The position numbers and the translations under genes were made by a program. DNA of 64,000 nucleotides from Igneacidithiobacillus sp041146875. GTDB lineage: Bacteria > Pseudomonadota > Gammaproteobacteria > Acidithiobacillales > Acidithiobacillaceae. How positions within the stretch are numbered: the first letter of the stretch is position 1; each line of letters begins with the position of its first letter. Location: assembly GCF_041146875.1 (NCBI RefSeq), contig NZ_JBFRXP010000001.1, positions 124,001-188,000 on the forward strand, given 5' to 3'. Below are positions 51,239-58,516 of the stretch, in pieces. The notes beneath the pieces were generated by a model. The model worked only from the letters and a program-made list of their open reading frames with translations, was not told the DNA's origin and ran no database searches.

Positions 51239-52785
51239 GCATCCCCTCCCTCAATCTCCGCCACGATGGCATCAATGTCTTGACGCAACTGGTCAATTCT
51301 GGCGACGGAGGTTTTCAGTTCGGCATTGAGCTTTGCAATGTCCACCACTTCGCGGGTGTCGCGGGCTTCGACGTAACTGCTGACCGACAGGTTGTAGTCG
51401 TTGGCGGCGACCTTCTCAAAGGCAATGGACTGGGCAAAGTGCTCGATATGGGCCTTGCTGTCGAACACGGCCATGATCTCTTTGATGTGCGCTTCCAGCA
51501 GCACGTTGTTGTTGGTTTCTTTCTTGAACAAGCCGCTGGCGTCGATGAACTGGGTGCTGGTGTCGGTTTTGTGTTTGGACAGCACCAGTATATTCACGGC
51601 GATGGTGGTGCCGAAAAACAGGTTGGGGGCGAGTGAGATCACGCTTTCGACATAGTTGTTGTCCACCAGATACTGGCGAATTTTCTGTTCGGCACCGCCG
51701 CGATAAAAGATGCCGGGGAAGCAGACGATGGCGGCGCGGCCCTTGCTGGAGAGGTAACTCAGCGCGTGCAGCACAAAGGCAAAATCGGCCTTGGATTTGG
51801 GCGCGAGCACGCCAGCGGGGGCAAAGCGGTCGTCGTTGATGAGGGTGGGGTCGTCTGAGCCGATCCACTTCACCGAGTACGGCGGATTGGAGACGATGGC
51901 ATCGAAGGGCTTGTCGTCGCCAAAATGCGGGTCGATCAGCGTATTGCCGAGCTGGACGTTGAACTTGTCGTAGTTGATGTTGTGCAAGAACATGTTCATC
52001 CGCGCCAGGTTGTAGGTGGTGTGGTTGATTTCTTGCCCGAAAAAACCGTCCTCAATGATGTGCGCATCGAAGTGTTTTTTGGCTTGTAGCAGCAGCGAGC
52101 CGGAGCCGCAGGCGGGGTCGTAAATCTTGTTGACGCCGGTCTGCTTGTGCATGGCGAGCTGGGCGATGAGCTTGGAGACATGCTGCGGGGTGAAAAACTC
52201 GCCGCCGGATTTACCCGCATTGGCGGCGTAGTTGGAGATGAGGAATTCGTAGGCATCGCCAAACAGGTCGATGTTGCTGCCTTCAAAGTCGGCAAAGTTC
52301 AGCTCGGCCACGCCCTTGAGCACGGCGGCCAGGCGGATGTTTTTATCCTTCACCGTGTTACCCAGGCGGTTGCTGGTGGTGTCGAAATCGGCAAACAGGC
52401 CTTTGATGTCGCGCTCGGAGGCATAGCCGTTGGCGGAGGCTTCAATGGCGGCAAAGATGGCAGCCAGATCGGTGTTCAGGCTTTCGTTGGTACTGGCGCT
52501 GGCAGCCACCTTGGAAAACACCTGGCTGGGGTAGATGAAATAACCTTTGGTTTTGATGGCGTCGTCTTTGATGTCAGGGGTGATGACGCTGTCGGACAGT
52601 TCGGCATAGCGGATGCTGTCGTCACCGCCCGCGATGTAGGCCGCAAAGTTTTCGCTAATGAAGCGGTAGAACAGGGTGCCGAGCACGTATTGCTTGAAGT
52701 CCCAGCCATCGACAGCGCCGCGTACATCGTTGGCGATTTGCCAAATACGGCGTTGCAGTTCGGCGCGTTGTTGAATGCTGGTCAT
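51235..52785 (-). CDS. hsdM: type I restriction-modification N6-adenine methyltransferase subunit M
   Basis: A 516-aa gamma-type adenine methylase. The SAM-binding motif I is DPACGSG (223-229) and the catalytic motif IV is NPPY (300-303). The N-terminal HsdM helical domain (RAELQRRIWQIANDVRGAVD) and the block YEFLISNYAANAGKSGGEFF are typical. A coiled C-terminus follows. With an intact HsdS it should still methylate its target even though hsdR is broken. It overlaps the small HTH gene upstream and fic downstream, each by four bases. Confidence 0.96.
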   Translation of the reverse strand: MTSIQQRAELQRRIWQIANDVRGAVDGWDFKQYVLGTLFYRFISENFAAYIAGGDDSIRYAELSDSVITPDIKDDAIKTKGYFIYPSQVFSKVAASASTNESLNTDLAAIFAAIEASANGYASERDIKGLFADFDTTSNRLGNTVKDKNIRLAAVLKGVAELNFADFEGSNIDLFGDAYEFLISNYAANAGKSGGEFFTPQHVSKLIAQLAMHKQTGVNKIYDPACGSGSLLLQAKKHFDAHIIEDGFFGQEINHTTYNLARMNMFLHNINYDKFNVQLGNTLIDPHFGDDKPFDAIVSNPPYSVKWIGSDDPTLINDDRFAPAGVLAPKSKADFAFVLHALSYLSSKGRAAIVCFPGIFYRGGAEQKIRQYLVDNNYVESVISLAPNLFFGTTIAVNILVLSKHKTDTSTQFIDASGLFKKETNNNVLLEAHIKEIMAVFDSKAHIEHFAQSIAFEKVAANDYNLSVSSYVEARDTREVVDIAKLNAELKTSVARIDQLRQDIDAIVAEIEGGDA

Positions 52786-52994
52786 GGTTGCTTTCCTGTC
52801 GAATCATTCATCTTGTCTTCATCCGCGCCCCCTGCGCGCACCCAGTCATCCACCTCGGACAGTTGAAACTTCCACAGCCGCCCAACACGGTGTGCGGGCA
52901 GGCTCTTGCGCTCGCGCCAGCGGTAAACGGTGTCCTTAGCCACGCCCAGGTGCTGGGCGACATCCTCGGCGGTAACCCATGGTTCGGTAGCCAT
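52782..52994 (-). CDS. small helix-turn-helix DNA-binding protein heading the hsd operon
   Basis: A ~70-aa excisionase/MerR-like HTH protein: WVTAEDVAQHLGVAKDTVYR, then SLPAHRVGRLWKFQLSEVDD. Proteins of this kind often stand just before hsdM in type I operons and may regulate them; an excisionase role is the alternative. I chose ATG 52994 by comparison with the usual short form; in-frame starts at 53018 and 53111 would extend it into a region without recognisable features. Its stop overlaps the hsdM start. Confidence 0.75.
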   Translation of the reverse strand: MATEPWVTAEDVAQHLGVAKDTVYRWRERKSLPAHRVGRLWKFQLSEVDDWVRAGGADEDKMNDSTGKQP

Positions 52995-53133
52995 GGCATT
53001 GGCGCTCGGTTGGTGCATTTCAAAGTCGGTAAAGATCGTTGAAAGTCTACCGGATGGGCGCACTGCCGACCACTCTGGGTGCGGCACATCAATCTCTCTG
53101 ACCATACTCACGCCACGCGGAGATTTCGGGCAA

Positions 53134-53166
53134 GAAAAAAAAGGGCCCGGAGATTATCCGAGCCCT
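53134..53166 (-). terminator. terminator beside att copy B
   Basis: On the minus strand a GC-rich hairpin (arms GGGC..CGGA / TCCG.GCCC, 53143-53165) is followed by a run of eight to nine U. It stands in the same relation to copy B as the 54531-54559 terminator does to ssrA but has unrelated stem sequence, as expected of an incoming att site that brings its own terminator. Confidence 0.7.
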
Positions 53167-53172
53167 GGTGTG

Positions 53173-53205
53173 TGGTGGAGGCGACGGGAATTGAACCCGC
53201 GTCCG
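53173..53205 (-). repeat. att-like duplicate of the tmRNA 3' end (copy B)
   Basis: These 33 bases are identical to 54569-54601 (CCA end, acceptor strand and T-arm of ssrA) except for one base at 53184. It is in the same orientation. The match stops abruptly at 53206, the stop codon of the PIN toxin gene. Confidence 0.8.
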
Positions 53206-53778
53206 TTAGATCGCCACCTTCCATTCCCGCAGCTGGCCAACGGTCTGCGTCAGCCCCTGCTTGAGCAGCGTGTCCAGGTACTCGTCGACCGTCTTGGGCG
53301 GGTTCTTCAGTGACCGGCGATGGTTGGCAGCTGCCTCGCATACTCGAGCCGCGTGCAGATCCAGCAGATCGAAGATGAAGTCGTCCGGATGCTGGGCAGC
53401 CAAGTTGTAGCGTTTGAGCTGCTCCGGCGGGAAATCCTTCAGGTTGAAGGTCACGATCAGGCTAGCTCCGCCGTGAATGGCAGCGGCCACTACATGACGG
53501 TCGTCGGCATCCGGCAATTCGACGGCCGGGATCAGGTGCTCGAAGCCGGTGACCAGGCTGTCGCGGACGTGGGCGTTCATCAGCGACCGCGTCCGCTCCA
53601 GGTCTTCGGCCTTCAGGTCTGGTCGCTGCTTCAGGACGTTACGCGTCCACTCGTCGTGGATCATGTCCGTCCAGCGCGCCCGGTACAGATCGGTCAGTGC
53701 CAGGCGCATCAGGAAGTCGCGCAGCGGGGCCGGGTAGAGCACGCACGCGTCGTAGATGACGGTGAAGTTCGAGCTCAT
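53206..53778 (-). CDS. PIN-domain toxin (VapC-like)
   Basis: A 190-aa PIN-fold ribonuclease. Acidic residues expected at the Mg2+ site are visible: D10 in VIYDACVLYP, E43 in MIHDEWTRNVL, the D90-D93 cluster in LPDADDRHVVAAAI, and D115 in TFNLKDFP. It is longer than classical VapC (about 130 aa), with an extra C-terminal helical part ending LREWKVAI. The stop codon directly abuts the tmRNA-end repeat, so the gene's end may have been set by integration. It lies directly after its HTH partner. Confidence 0.85.
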   Translation of the reverse strand: MSSNFTVIYDACVLYPAPLRDFLMRLALTDLYRARWTDMIHDEWTRNVLKQRPDLKAEDLERTRSLMNAHVRDSLVTGFEHLIPAVELPDADDRHVVAAAIHGGASLIVTFNLKDFPPEQLKRYNLAAQHPDDFIFDLLDLHAARVCEAAANHRRSLKNPPKTVDEYLDTLLKQGLTQTVGQLREWKVAI

Positions 53779-54216
53779 TCATTCGTACCCCATCTTGAGC
53801 GCCTGGCCTTGCTCGGCCAGGGCATCGAGGGCCTTGCTGCGCTCCACATCGATGCGCTCCTTGTACGCAATCACATCCTGGTAGCGGACACGACGGTGTG
53901 TGCCGATCTTGTGGAACGGGATCTCGCCGCGCTCCAGCAACTGCACGAGGAAGGGGCGCGAGATGTTGAGCACGTCCGCCGCGTCCTGAGTCGTCAGTTC
54001 GGCGTGGATCGGGATGATGCTGACCGCGTTGCCTTCACCGATTTCGGTCAGGACGTCCACGAGCAGGCGCAGCGCCGACACCGGAACGCGAACCGGGTGG
54101 GCCGCACCCTTGTCGTCGAGGATCTCGATCTGCTGGGTTTCCGCACGGGTCTGCAGGTAGGCCGACAGCGCCCGTCCGCTCTCGCGGGCGATGGCAACTT
54201 CTTCGGCCGTCGGCAA
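53779..54216 (-). CDS. HTH (excisionase-like) antitoxin partner of the PIN toxin
   Basis: A 145-aa protein with a MerR/excisionase-type HTH in the C-terminal half: LTTQDAADVLNISRPFLVQL, followed by IPFHKIGTHRRVRYQDVIAY. The N-terminal half (AYLQTRAETQQIEILDDKGA) is a separate segment, perhaps toxin-binding. This two-gene pairing with a long PIN protein is common on mobile DNA. The stop codon is immediately followed by the toxin ATG. A candidate promoter lies at 54283-54311. Confidence 0.82.
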   Translation of the reverse strand: MPTAEEVAIARESGRALSAYLQTRAETQQIEILDDKGAAHPVRVPVSALRLLVDVLTEIGEGNAVSIIPIHAELTTQDAADVLNISRPFLVQLLERGEIPFHKIGTHRRVRYQDVIAYKERIDVERSKALDALAEQGQALKMGYE

Positions 54217-54282
54217 CGGATGGGTGGGAGAGAGAGTGGTTATGGCAGCCTCCTGGAAGCTTCAAACAGCGTCATGGGGGCA

Positions 54283-54311
54283 GCATAAACGAAACAAACG
54301 AAAATTCGCAA
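54283..54311 (-). promoter_or_regulatory. candidate promoter/operator of the HTH-PIN pair
   Basis: Minus-strand TTGCGA (54311-54306) and TTATGC (54288-54283) lie 17 bases apart. The spacer contains a repeated AACGAAA unit that could be the antitoxin's operator. The rest of the gene-free 54217-54530 stretch shows only a palindrome at 54368-54386. Confidence 0.4.
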
Positions 54312-54367
54312 TATCCGAAACGGGATGGCCTTGCTGGGCCGCAACCAAAAGTACACCCATTTACACT

Positions 54368-54386
54368 GGTGTGGTACCACCACACC
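54368..54386. repeat. perfect 8-bp inverted repeat
   Basis: GGTGTGGT and ACCACACC flank three bases (ACC). It could be an operator or a cruciform-forming site near the island end; no T run follows, so it is not a terminator. Confidence 0.5.
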
Positions 54387-54530
54387 GTGGACATGGTCGC
54401 GCACAGTCGATTGCGCGAAACGCCTTCGGCGAACGGGTCGACCTGCCAGGCCCAATTTCGGAGAGCGAGGTCGGAGCGAGGAATGGCCGGGAGCCCCCAA
54501 CAACACGCGGGAATTGGCGCAAACAGACAA

Positions 54531-54559
54531 GAAAAAGCCCCAACTGATAACAGTTGGGG
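54531..54559 (-). terminator. ssrA terminator
   Basis: A perfect 9-bp hairpin (CCCCAACTG / CAGTTGGGG, four-base loop) is followed on the minus strand by GCTTTTTCTT, about 10 bases after the tmRNA CCA end. A decayed copy stands at 41274-41305. Confidence 0.9.
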
Positions 54560-54568
54560 CTTCAGTAT

Positions 54569-54933
54569 TGGTGGAGGCGGCGGGAATTGAACCCGCGTCC
54601 GCAAGACCTAGACCACCGGATCTACATGCGTAGTTTGTCTATTGGGTTTTAACCCGGAGCGACTCCGACAAACAGGATGCGCTCCCAGCGATTCGGCTTT
54701 GTTTTAGAACTGGACCCACCGACCAGATCCAGCGCGATTCCGTGTTTCATGACCCTCCGCATGCCTTTCGGCTCCGGGTCCACGAACAAACCCGGGCAGA
54801 GGGCTCACTGCTTAAGCAGCGAGGGCGTAATTGCTGTCGTTGGCAATTATGAATCTGCGACCAGTTTTAAGAGCAAATCGCAGCTCTGCATGCACCGAAG
54901 GCTTCGCGACCTGCGTCGAAGCCGGTCGCCCCC
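54569..54933 (-). ncRNA. ssrA: transfer-messenger RNA (tmRNA)
   Basis: About 365 nt. It rescues stalled ribosomes by tagging nascent proteins for proteolysis. The 5' end GGGGGCGACCGGCTTCGACG at 54933 and the 3' end with encoded CCA at 54569-54571 form the alanyl-tRNA-like domain, and the T-arm reads GGGTTCAATTCCC. The tag reading frame is at 54812-54844: ANDSNYALAA then TAA, one residue different from the common ANDENYALAA. The 3' end is the integration site of the neighbouring elements. Confidence 0.95.
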
Positions 54934-54947
54934 TTACTGTGCGTTAG

Positions 54948-54953
54948 ACTATA
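54948..54953 (-). promoter_or_regulatory. possible -10 element of ssrA
   Basis: TATAGT on the minus strand lies 14 bases upstream of the mature 5' end, as expected if a short leader is removed by RNase P. No good -35 was found. Confidence 0.35.
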
Positions 54954-54996
54954 CGCGCAGCCTGAAAGTTTCGAAAGAGGCCGCAAGCTTGTCGCC

Positions 54997-57552
54997 TTAC
55001 GCAGGCTTATCCAGTAGGTGACGAAGTTTGTAGAGTAACTCCAACGCGGCACGTGGGCTACAGTCCTCGGGATCAATTTCTGCAAGGGCACGCAGGGCAG
55101 GGTGGGGTGCCTCGGCAAAGAGGGAGAGTTGCTGGGTCGGAGTTTGTTCTGGCAACGGATTGGAGCGTGCTGGATCTTCCAGGCTGTACAAGCGTTCCCG
55201 TGCGCTGGCCAGCACGTGATTGGGCAAGCCGGCCAGGCGGGCGACGGCCAGCCCAAAGCTTTGGGTAGCCGGACCTTCTTCAATTTGGTGGAGAAAGGTG
55301 ACTTGATCATGGCCCGCCAGGGCATCCAGGTGGACGTTGGCGAGCAGCGGGTGTTGCATCTCGGTAAGTTCAAAATAGTGGGTGGCGAAGAGCGTATAGC
55401 TGCCTTTGCGCAGCAGCTCCTCGGCTGTAGCCCAGGCAATGGCTAGACCGTCGTAGGTGGCGGTGCCGCGGCCGATTTCATCGAGAATCACCAGACTCTG
55501 GGCAGTAGCTAGGTGCAATATCTCCGCAGTCTCTTGCATCTCCACCATAAAGGTCGAGCGCCCGCCCGCAAGGTCGTCGGCGGCGCCGATGCGCGTGAAA
55601 ATCTGGTCTACCGGGCCGAGCAGCGCCGATTGGGCCGGCACCCAGCAGCCAATATGCGCAAGCAAGACGATCAGCGCCACCTGTCGCATGTAGGTGGATT
55701 TACCCCCCATGTTGGGACCGGTAATCAGCAGCATACGCCGCTCGTCGTGCAGCCGGAGATTGTTGGGGACGAAGTGGGCACCGAGCTCGGCTTCGACGAT
55801 GGGATGTCTACCAGACTGAATCTCGAGCACGGCGTCGTGACTGAATCTCGGTGCAGTCCAGCGCAAGGCCTGGGCACGCTCGGCGAAATTGGCGAGCAGG
55901 TCCCACTCAGCGATCTCTGCAAGCAGCTCCTGCAAGCCGGCAATGTCTTGCGCTAGCTTGCGCAACAACTCGGTGTACAGCGCTTTCTCGCGCGCCAGGG
56001 CGCGACTTTCGGCGGACAAAACCCGGTCTTCAATTTCCTTTAGGGTGACGTTGCTGTAGCGCTCGGCACTTTTGGTACTTTGTCGGCGGTGGTAGTCGTC
56101 CGGTATTGGGCCGTCATAGCTGCGCGGGATTTCGATGAAATAGCCATGCACGCGATTGAACTGCACCCGCAGTTGCGGGATACCGCTGCGTTCGCGCTCG
56201 GCAGCCTCTAGCGCCGCCAATTCGTTGCCGACATTTTGCTCGGCGTGACGCAGGGAGCCGAGTTCCACGTCATATTCATCGCGTAGAAAGCCGCCATCGC
56301 GTTGACTGAGGGGCAGATCATCCAGCAGGGCGCGCTCCAGTAATATCCGCAATTGCGCAAAGTCTTCTGTTGCCTGGCTGGAAGATTCCGAATTCTCTGG
56401 CTCCTCCACCGTGTAAATCGCTGCCCGAATCTCCGGTAAGCGTTGCAGAAAATTTCGTAGCTGCCCAAGATCACGCGGGCTAGCCCGTTCCAGGGCAATG
56501 CGGGTGAGCACCCGCTCGACATCGGCAAGGCCGTGCAGGGCTTGCTGAATGCCACGATAGCGTGCGTCTTCGATCAGCGTGGTAGTCCGCCGATGGCGGG
56601 CGAGTAATTTTTCTCCCTGGCGTAAAGGGCGTAAAAGCCAACGGCGCAACAGACGTGCGCCCATGGGAGTTTGGCAGTGTTGCAGTAGGCTCCAGAGACT
56701 TGGTCCATCGTTGTCGCGGCCTGCCAAAATCTCTAGCGAACGCAGGGCACTGGCGTTGATCCCCAGGGTCTCTGTGGGACGCTCGGGGGTAATGCGTTGC
56801 ACTTGAGCCAGGGATGTTTTGAGGCGTGACTCGGCATAGTCGAGCACGGCGGCAGCAGCACGCAGCCCAAGGGGATGCTCGGCAACACCAAAACTACCCA
56901 GGTGATTGCCAAAATAGCGTTGCAAGACCCTCTCGCTACTGCCGGGCAGGAATGCCTTTGCGCTAATTTTTTGGAACTGACCCGAAAGCAGAGCACCGGG
57001 AATCTCTTGCGCTTCGGGCAGCAAGATTTCCGCCGGCTGCAATTGCCGCAGACGGTCGCCTAATGCGGCGACGGAGCTAAAGTCCTGCACGCGCAGATCG
57101 CCGCTGGCGACAGATAGTAGGGCCAATCCCCAGCTATCCTGGCTGCCAGGGCACAAGGCAGCAAGCAACGATTCCCGCTCCGGTTCCAGCAAGCTGGTAT
57201 CCACCAAGGTACCCGGAGTAAGCACACGGCTGATAGAGCGTTCCACTGGCCCCTTGGCGAGCGCGGGATCGCCTACCTGCTCGGCGATGGCCACCTTGAG
57301 GCCGGTACGCACCAGGCGAGCTAGGTAACCGTCGACGCTGTGGATCGGTACGCCAGCCATTGGGATGGGCTCGCCAGCACTCTGCCCACGAGTGGTAAGG
57401 GCAATACCCAGCAGTTCGGCGACATGTCTGGCATCGTCATAAAAAAGCTCGTAAAAGTCGCCCATGCGAAAAAATAGCAGGGCGTCGGGGTTCTCGGCCT
57501 TGAGCGCCAGATACTGGCGCATGACTGGGGTATGGGCAGAATCGTCTTTCAA
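54997..57552 (-). CDS. mutS: DNA mismatch repair protein MutS
   Basis: The 851-aa mismatch-recognition ATPase. The N-terminal mismatch-binding FYE motif is in RMGDFYELFYDDARHVAEL. The ATPase has Walker A ITGPNMGGKSTYMRQVALIV, Walker B SLVILDEIGRGTATYDGLAI and the following FATHYFELTEM. Full proteobacterial length. Its start at 57552 lies just downstream of the yccA terminator, so it must have its own nearby promoter or rely on read-through; none was identified. The stop is ~60 bases before ssrA on the same strand. Confidence 0.98.
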   Translation of the reverse strand: MKDDSAHTPVMRQYLALKAENPDALLFFRMGDFYELFYDDARHVAELLGIALTTRGQSAGEPIPMAGVPIHSVDGYLARLVRTGLKVAIAEQVGDPALAKGPVERSISRVLTPGTLVDTSLLEPERESLLAALCPGSQDSWGLALLSVASGDLRVQDFSSVAALGDRLRQLQPAEILLPEAQEIPGALLSGQFQKISAKAFLPGSSERVLQRYFGNHLGSFGVAEHPLGLRAAAAVLDYAESRLKTSLAQVQRITPERPTETLGINASALRSLEILAGRDNDGPSLWSLLQHCQTPMGARLLRRWLLRPLRQGEKLLARHRRTTTLIEDARYRGIQQALHGLADVERVLTRIALERASPRDLGQLRNFLQRLPEIRAAIYTVEEPENSESSSQATEDFAQLRILLERALLDDLPLSQRDGGFLRDEYDVELGSLRHAEQNVGNELAALEAAERERSGIPQLRVQFNRVHGYFIEIPRSYDGPIPDDYHRRQSTKSAERYSNVTLKEIEDRVLSAESRALAREKALYTELLRKLAQDIAGLQELLAEIAEWDLLANFAERAQALRWTAPRFSHDAVLEIQSGRHPIVEAELGAHFVPNNLRLHDERRMLLITGPNMGGKSTYMRQVALIVLLAHIGCWVPAQSALLGPVDQIFTRIGAADDLAGGRSTFMVEMQETAEILHLATAQSLVILDEIGRGTATYDGLAIAWATAEELLRKGSYTLFATHYFELTEMQHPLLANVHLDALAGHDQVTFLHQIEEGPATQSFGLAVARLAGLPNHVLASARERLYSLEDPARSNPLPEQTPTQQLSLFAEAPHPALRALAEIDPEDCSPRAALELLYKLRHLLDKPA

Positions 57553-57576
57553 ATTCGTCGTCGTGTGGATAGATAC

Positions 57577-57608
57577 GAAAAAATGCCCCGAAGCCGCAGC
57601 ATCGGGGC
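57577..57608 (-). terminator. terminator after the yccA-like gene
   Basis: Minus-strand hairpin GCCCCGA...TCGGGGC (57585-57608, perfect 7-bp stem with a ten-base loop), followed by ATTTTTT. It separates the YccA-like gene from mutS. Confidence 0.85.
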
Positions 57609-57627
57609 GTTGTTGTGTGTTACCGCG

Positions 57628-58326
57628 TTAACTTCGACTGGTGCCGCCAAAGATCTCGAGTAAAGCCATAAAGAGGTTGATGATGTCGAGGTACAGACCG
57701 ACGACGAGCAGCACTGGCTCCTGGATGCCACCCTGCACCATGCGCTGGGTATCGAAGATGATCAGACCACTAAAGACGATAACGATTACCCCGGCAATCG
57801 CCAACTGCAGGGCCGGCATGTGCAGCAGGAACATGTTCAGTAGCGACACCAGAATGGCGAGGATTAGCCCTGTCATCAGGAAGCCACCGATGTTGCTGAA
57901 ATTTCGCTTGGTAGTCATCGCATAGGCAGAAAGGCCGACGAACATCACCGCCGTGGTACCCAGCGCAGTGGCAATGATTGATGGGCCGTCGGGCATGCGC
58001 AGATACATGGCAATGCCGGGCCCCATCATCATCCCCATGCCTGCGGCAAAGGCAAAAACCAATGGCACAGCGAAGGGGCTACGGTGTGCGCCAGTGTATT
58101 GCACGGCAAAGAGCAGGATGAAAGAACCAATCATCAACAAGATAGGGTGCTGATAGGCAAAGGGCGAGCTCATCCCATAGATGGAAGCAACGGCCGATAC
58201 ACCCAGGGTGGCCGCGAGTAAGGCGTAAGTCTTGGCCATGAGGCTGCCACGACTGAGGGCGGGCGCCTGATTCCCATAGGGATTCATGCCGTCAGGAAAC
58301 TGATAGGGCTTTTGGTCGTAGTTCAT
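57628..58326 (-). CDS. Bax inhibitor-1/YccA family membrane protein
   Basis: A 232-aa inner-membrane protein with about seven hydrophobic segments after a ~45-residue polar N-terminus (MNYDQKPYQFPDGMNPYGNQ). The family signature near the end is GLIIFDTQRMVQGG, followed by LYLDIINLFMALLEIFGG. E. coli YccA protects or modulates the FtsH protease; some relatives conduct Ca2+. I chose ATG 58326, with AGGAG 7 bases upstream; an ATG at 58386 would add 20 residues with no ribosome-binding site. Confidence 0.92.
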   Translation of the reverse strand: MNYDQKPYQFPDGMNPYGNQAPALSRGSLMAKTYALLAATLGVSAVASIYGMSSPFAYQHPILLMIGSFILLFAVQYTGAHRSPFAVPLVFAFAAGMGMMMGPGIAMYLRMPDGPSIIATALGTTAVMFVGLSAYAMTTKRNFSNIGGFLMTGLILAILVSLLNMFLLHMPALQLAIAGVIVIVFSGLIIFDTQRMVQGGIQEPVLLVVGLYLDIINLFMALLEIFGGTSRS

Positions 58327-58480
58327 CAATATACTCCTGAAAAATACCGCTCTCTCCATGTTGTGGGCATCTGAAGGAAAAAACAAGTGCCCAACTTTTC
58401 ATACGCTTGGATTATGAAGCCTGGCGGAAGGTTCCGTATAGGCTTCGACCATATGAATTTTCGCGAGGGAACGCACCGCC

Positions 58481-58486
58481 TATACT
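58481..58486 (+). promoter_or_regulatory. possible -10 element of ligA
   Basis: TATACT lies 30 bases before the ligA start. The -35 region (TTTCGC, 16 bases upstream) is poor. Confidence 0.3.
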
Positions 58487-58516
58487 AGGGCGACAAACTA
58501 GCCTGGGAGTGCCCCT

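Larger units (their letters stand above)
41274..53205. mobile_element. genomic island inserted at the ssrA 3' end (larger element, A-B)
   Basis: The segment lies between tmRNA-end copies A and B. It holds a RelE/XRE toxin-antitoxin pair, a broken rhuM, a type I restriction-modification operon with two fic genes, and an IS21-family insertion. Flanking genes tilS and mutS are core genes. ssrA is a well-known integration target for tyrosine-recombinase islands. No integrase is present, so the island looks fixed. The boundaries are inferred from repeats found by eye. Confidence 0.55.
53173..54601. mobile_element. small second insertion between att copies B and C
   Basis: The ~1.4 kb between the two near-perfect tmRNA-end copies contains only the HTH/PIN gene pair and a ~350-base leader. 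It looks like the remains of, or a minimal, ssrA-targeted element stacked on the larger one. No integrase is present. Confidence 0.5.

Noticed and set aside
52782..54216. The two small HTH proteins as island excisionases
   Set aside because: Each is translationally linked to hsdM or to the PIN toxin and there is no integrase to pair with, so a regulator/antitoxin role is more likely.
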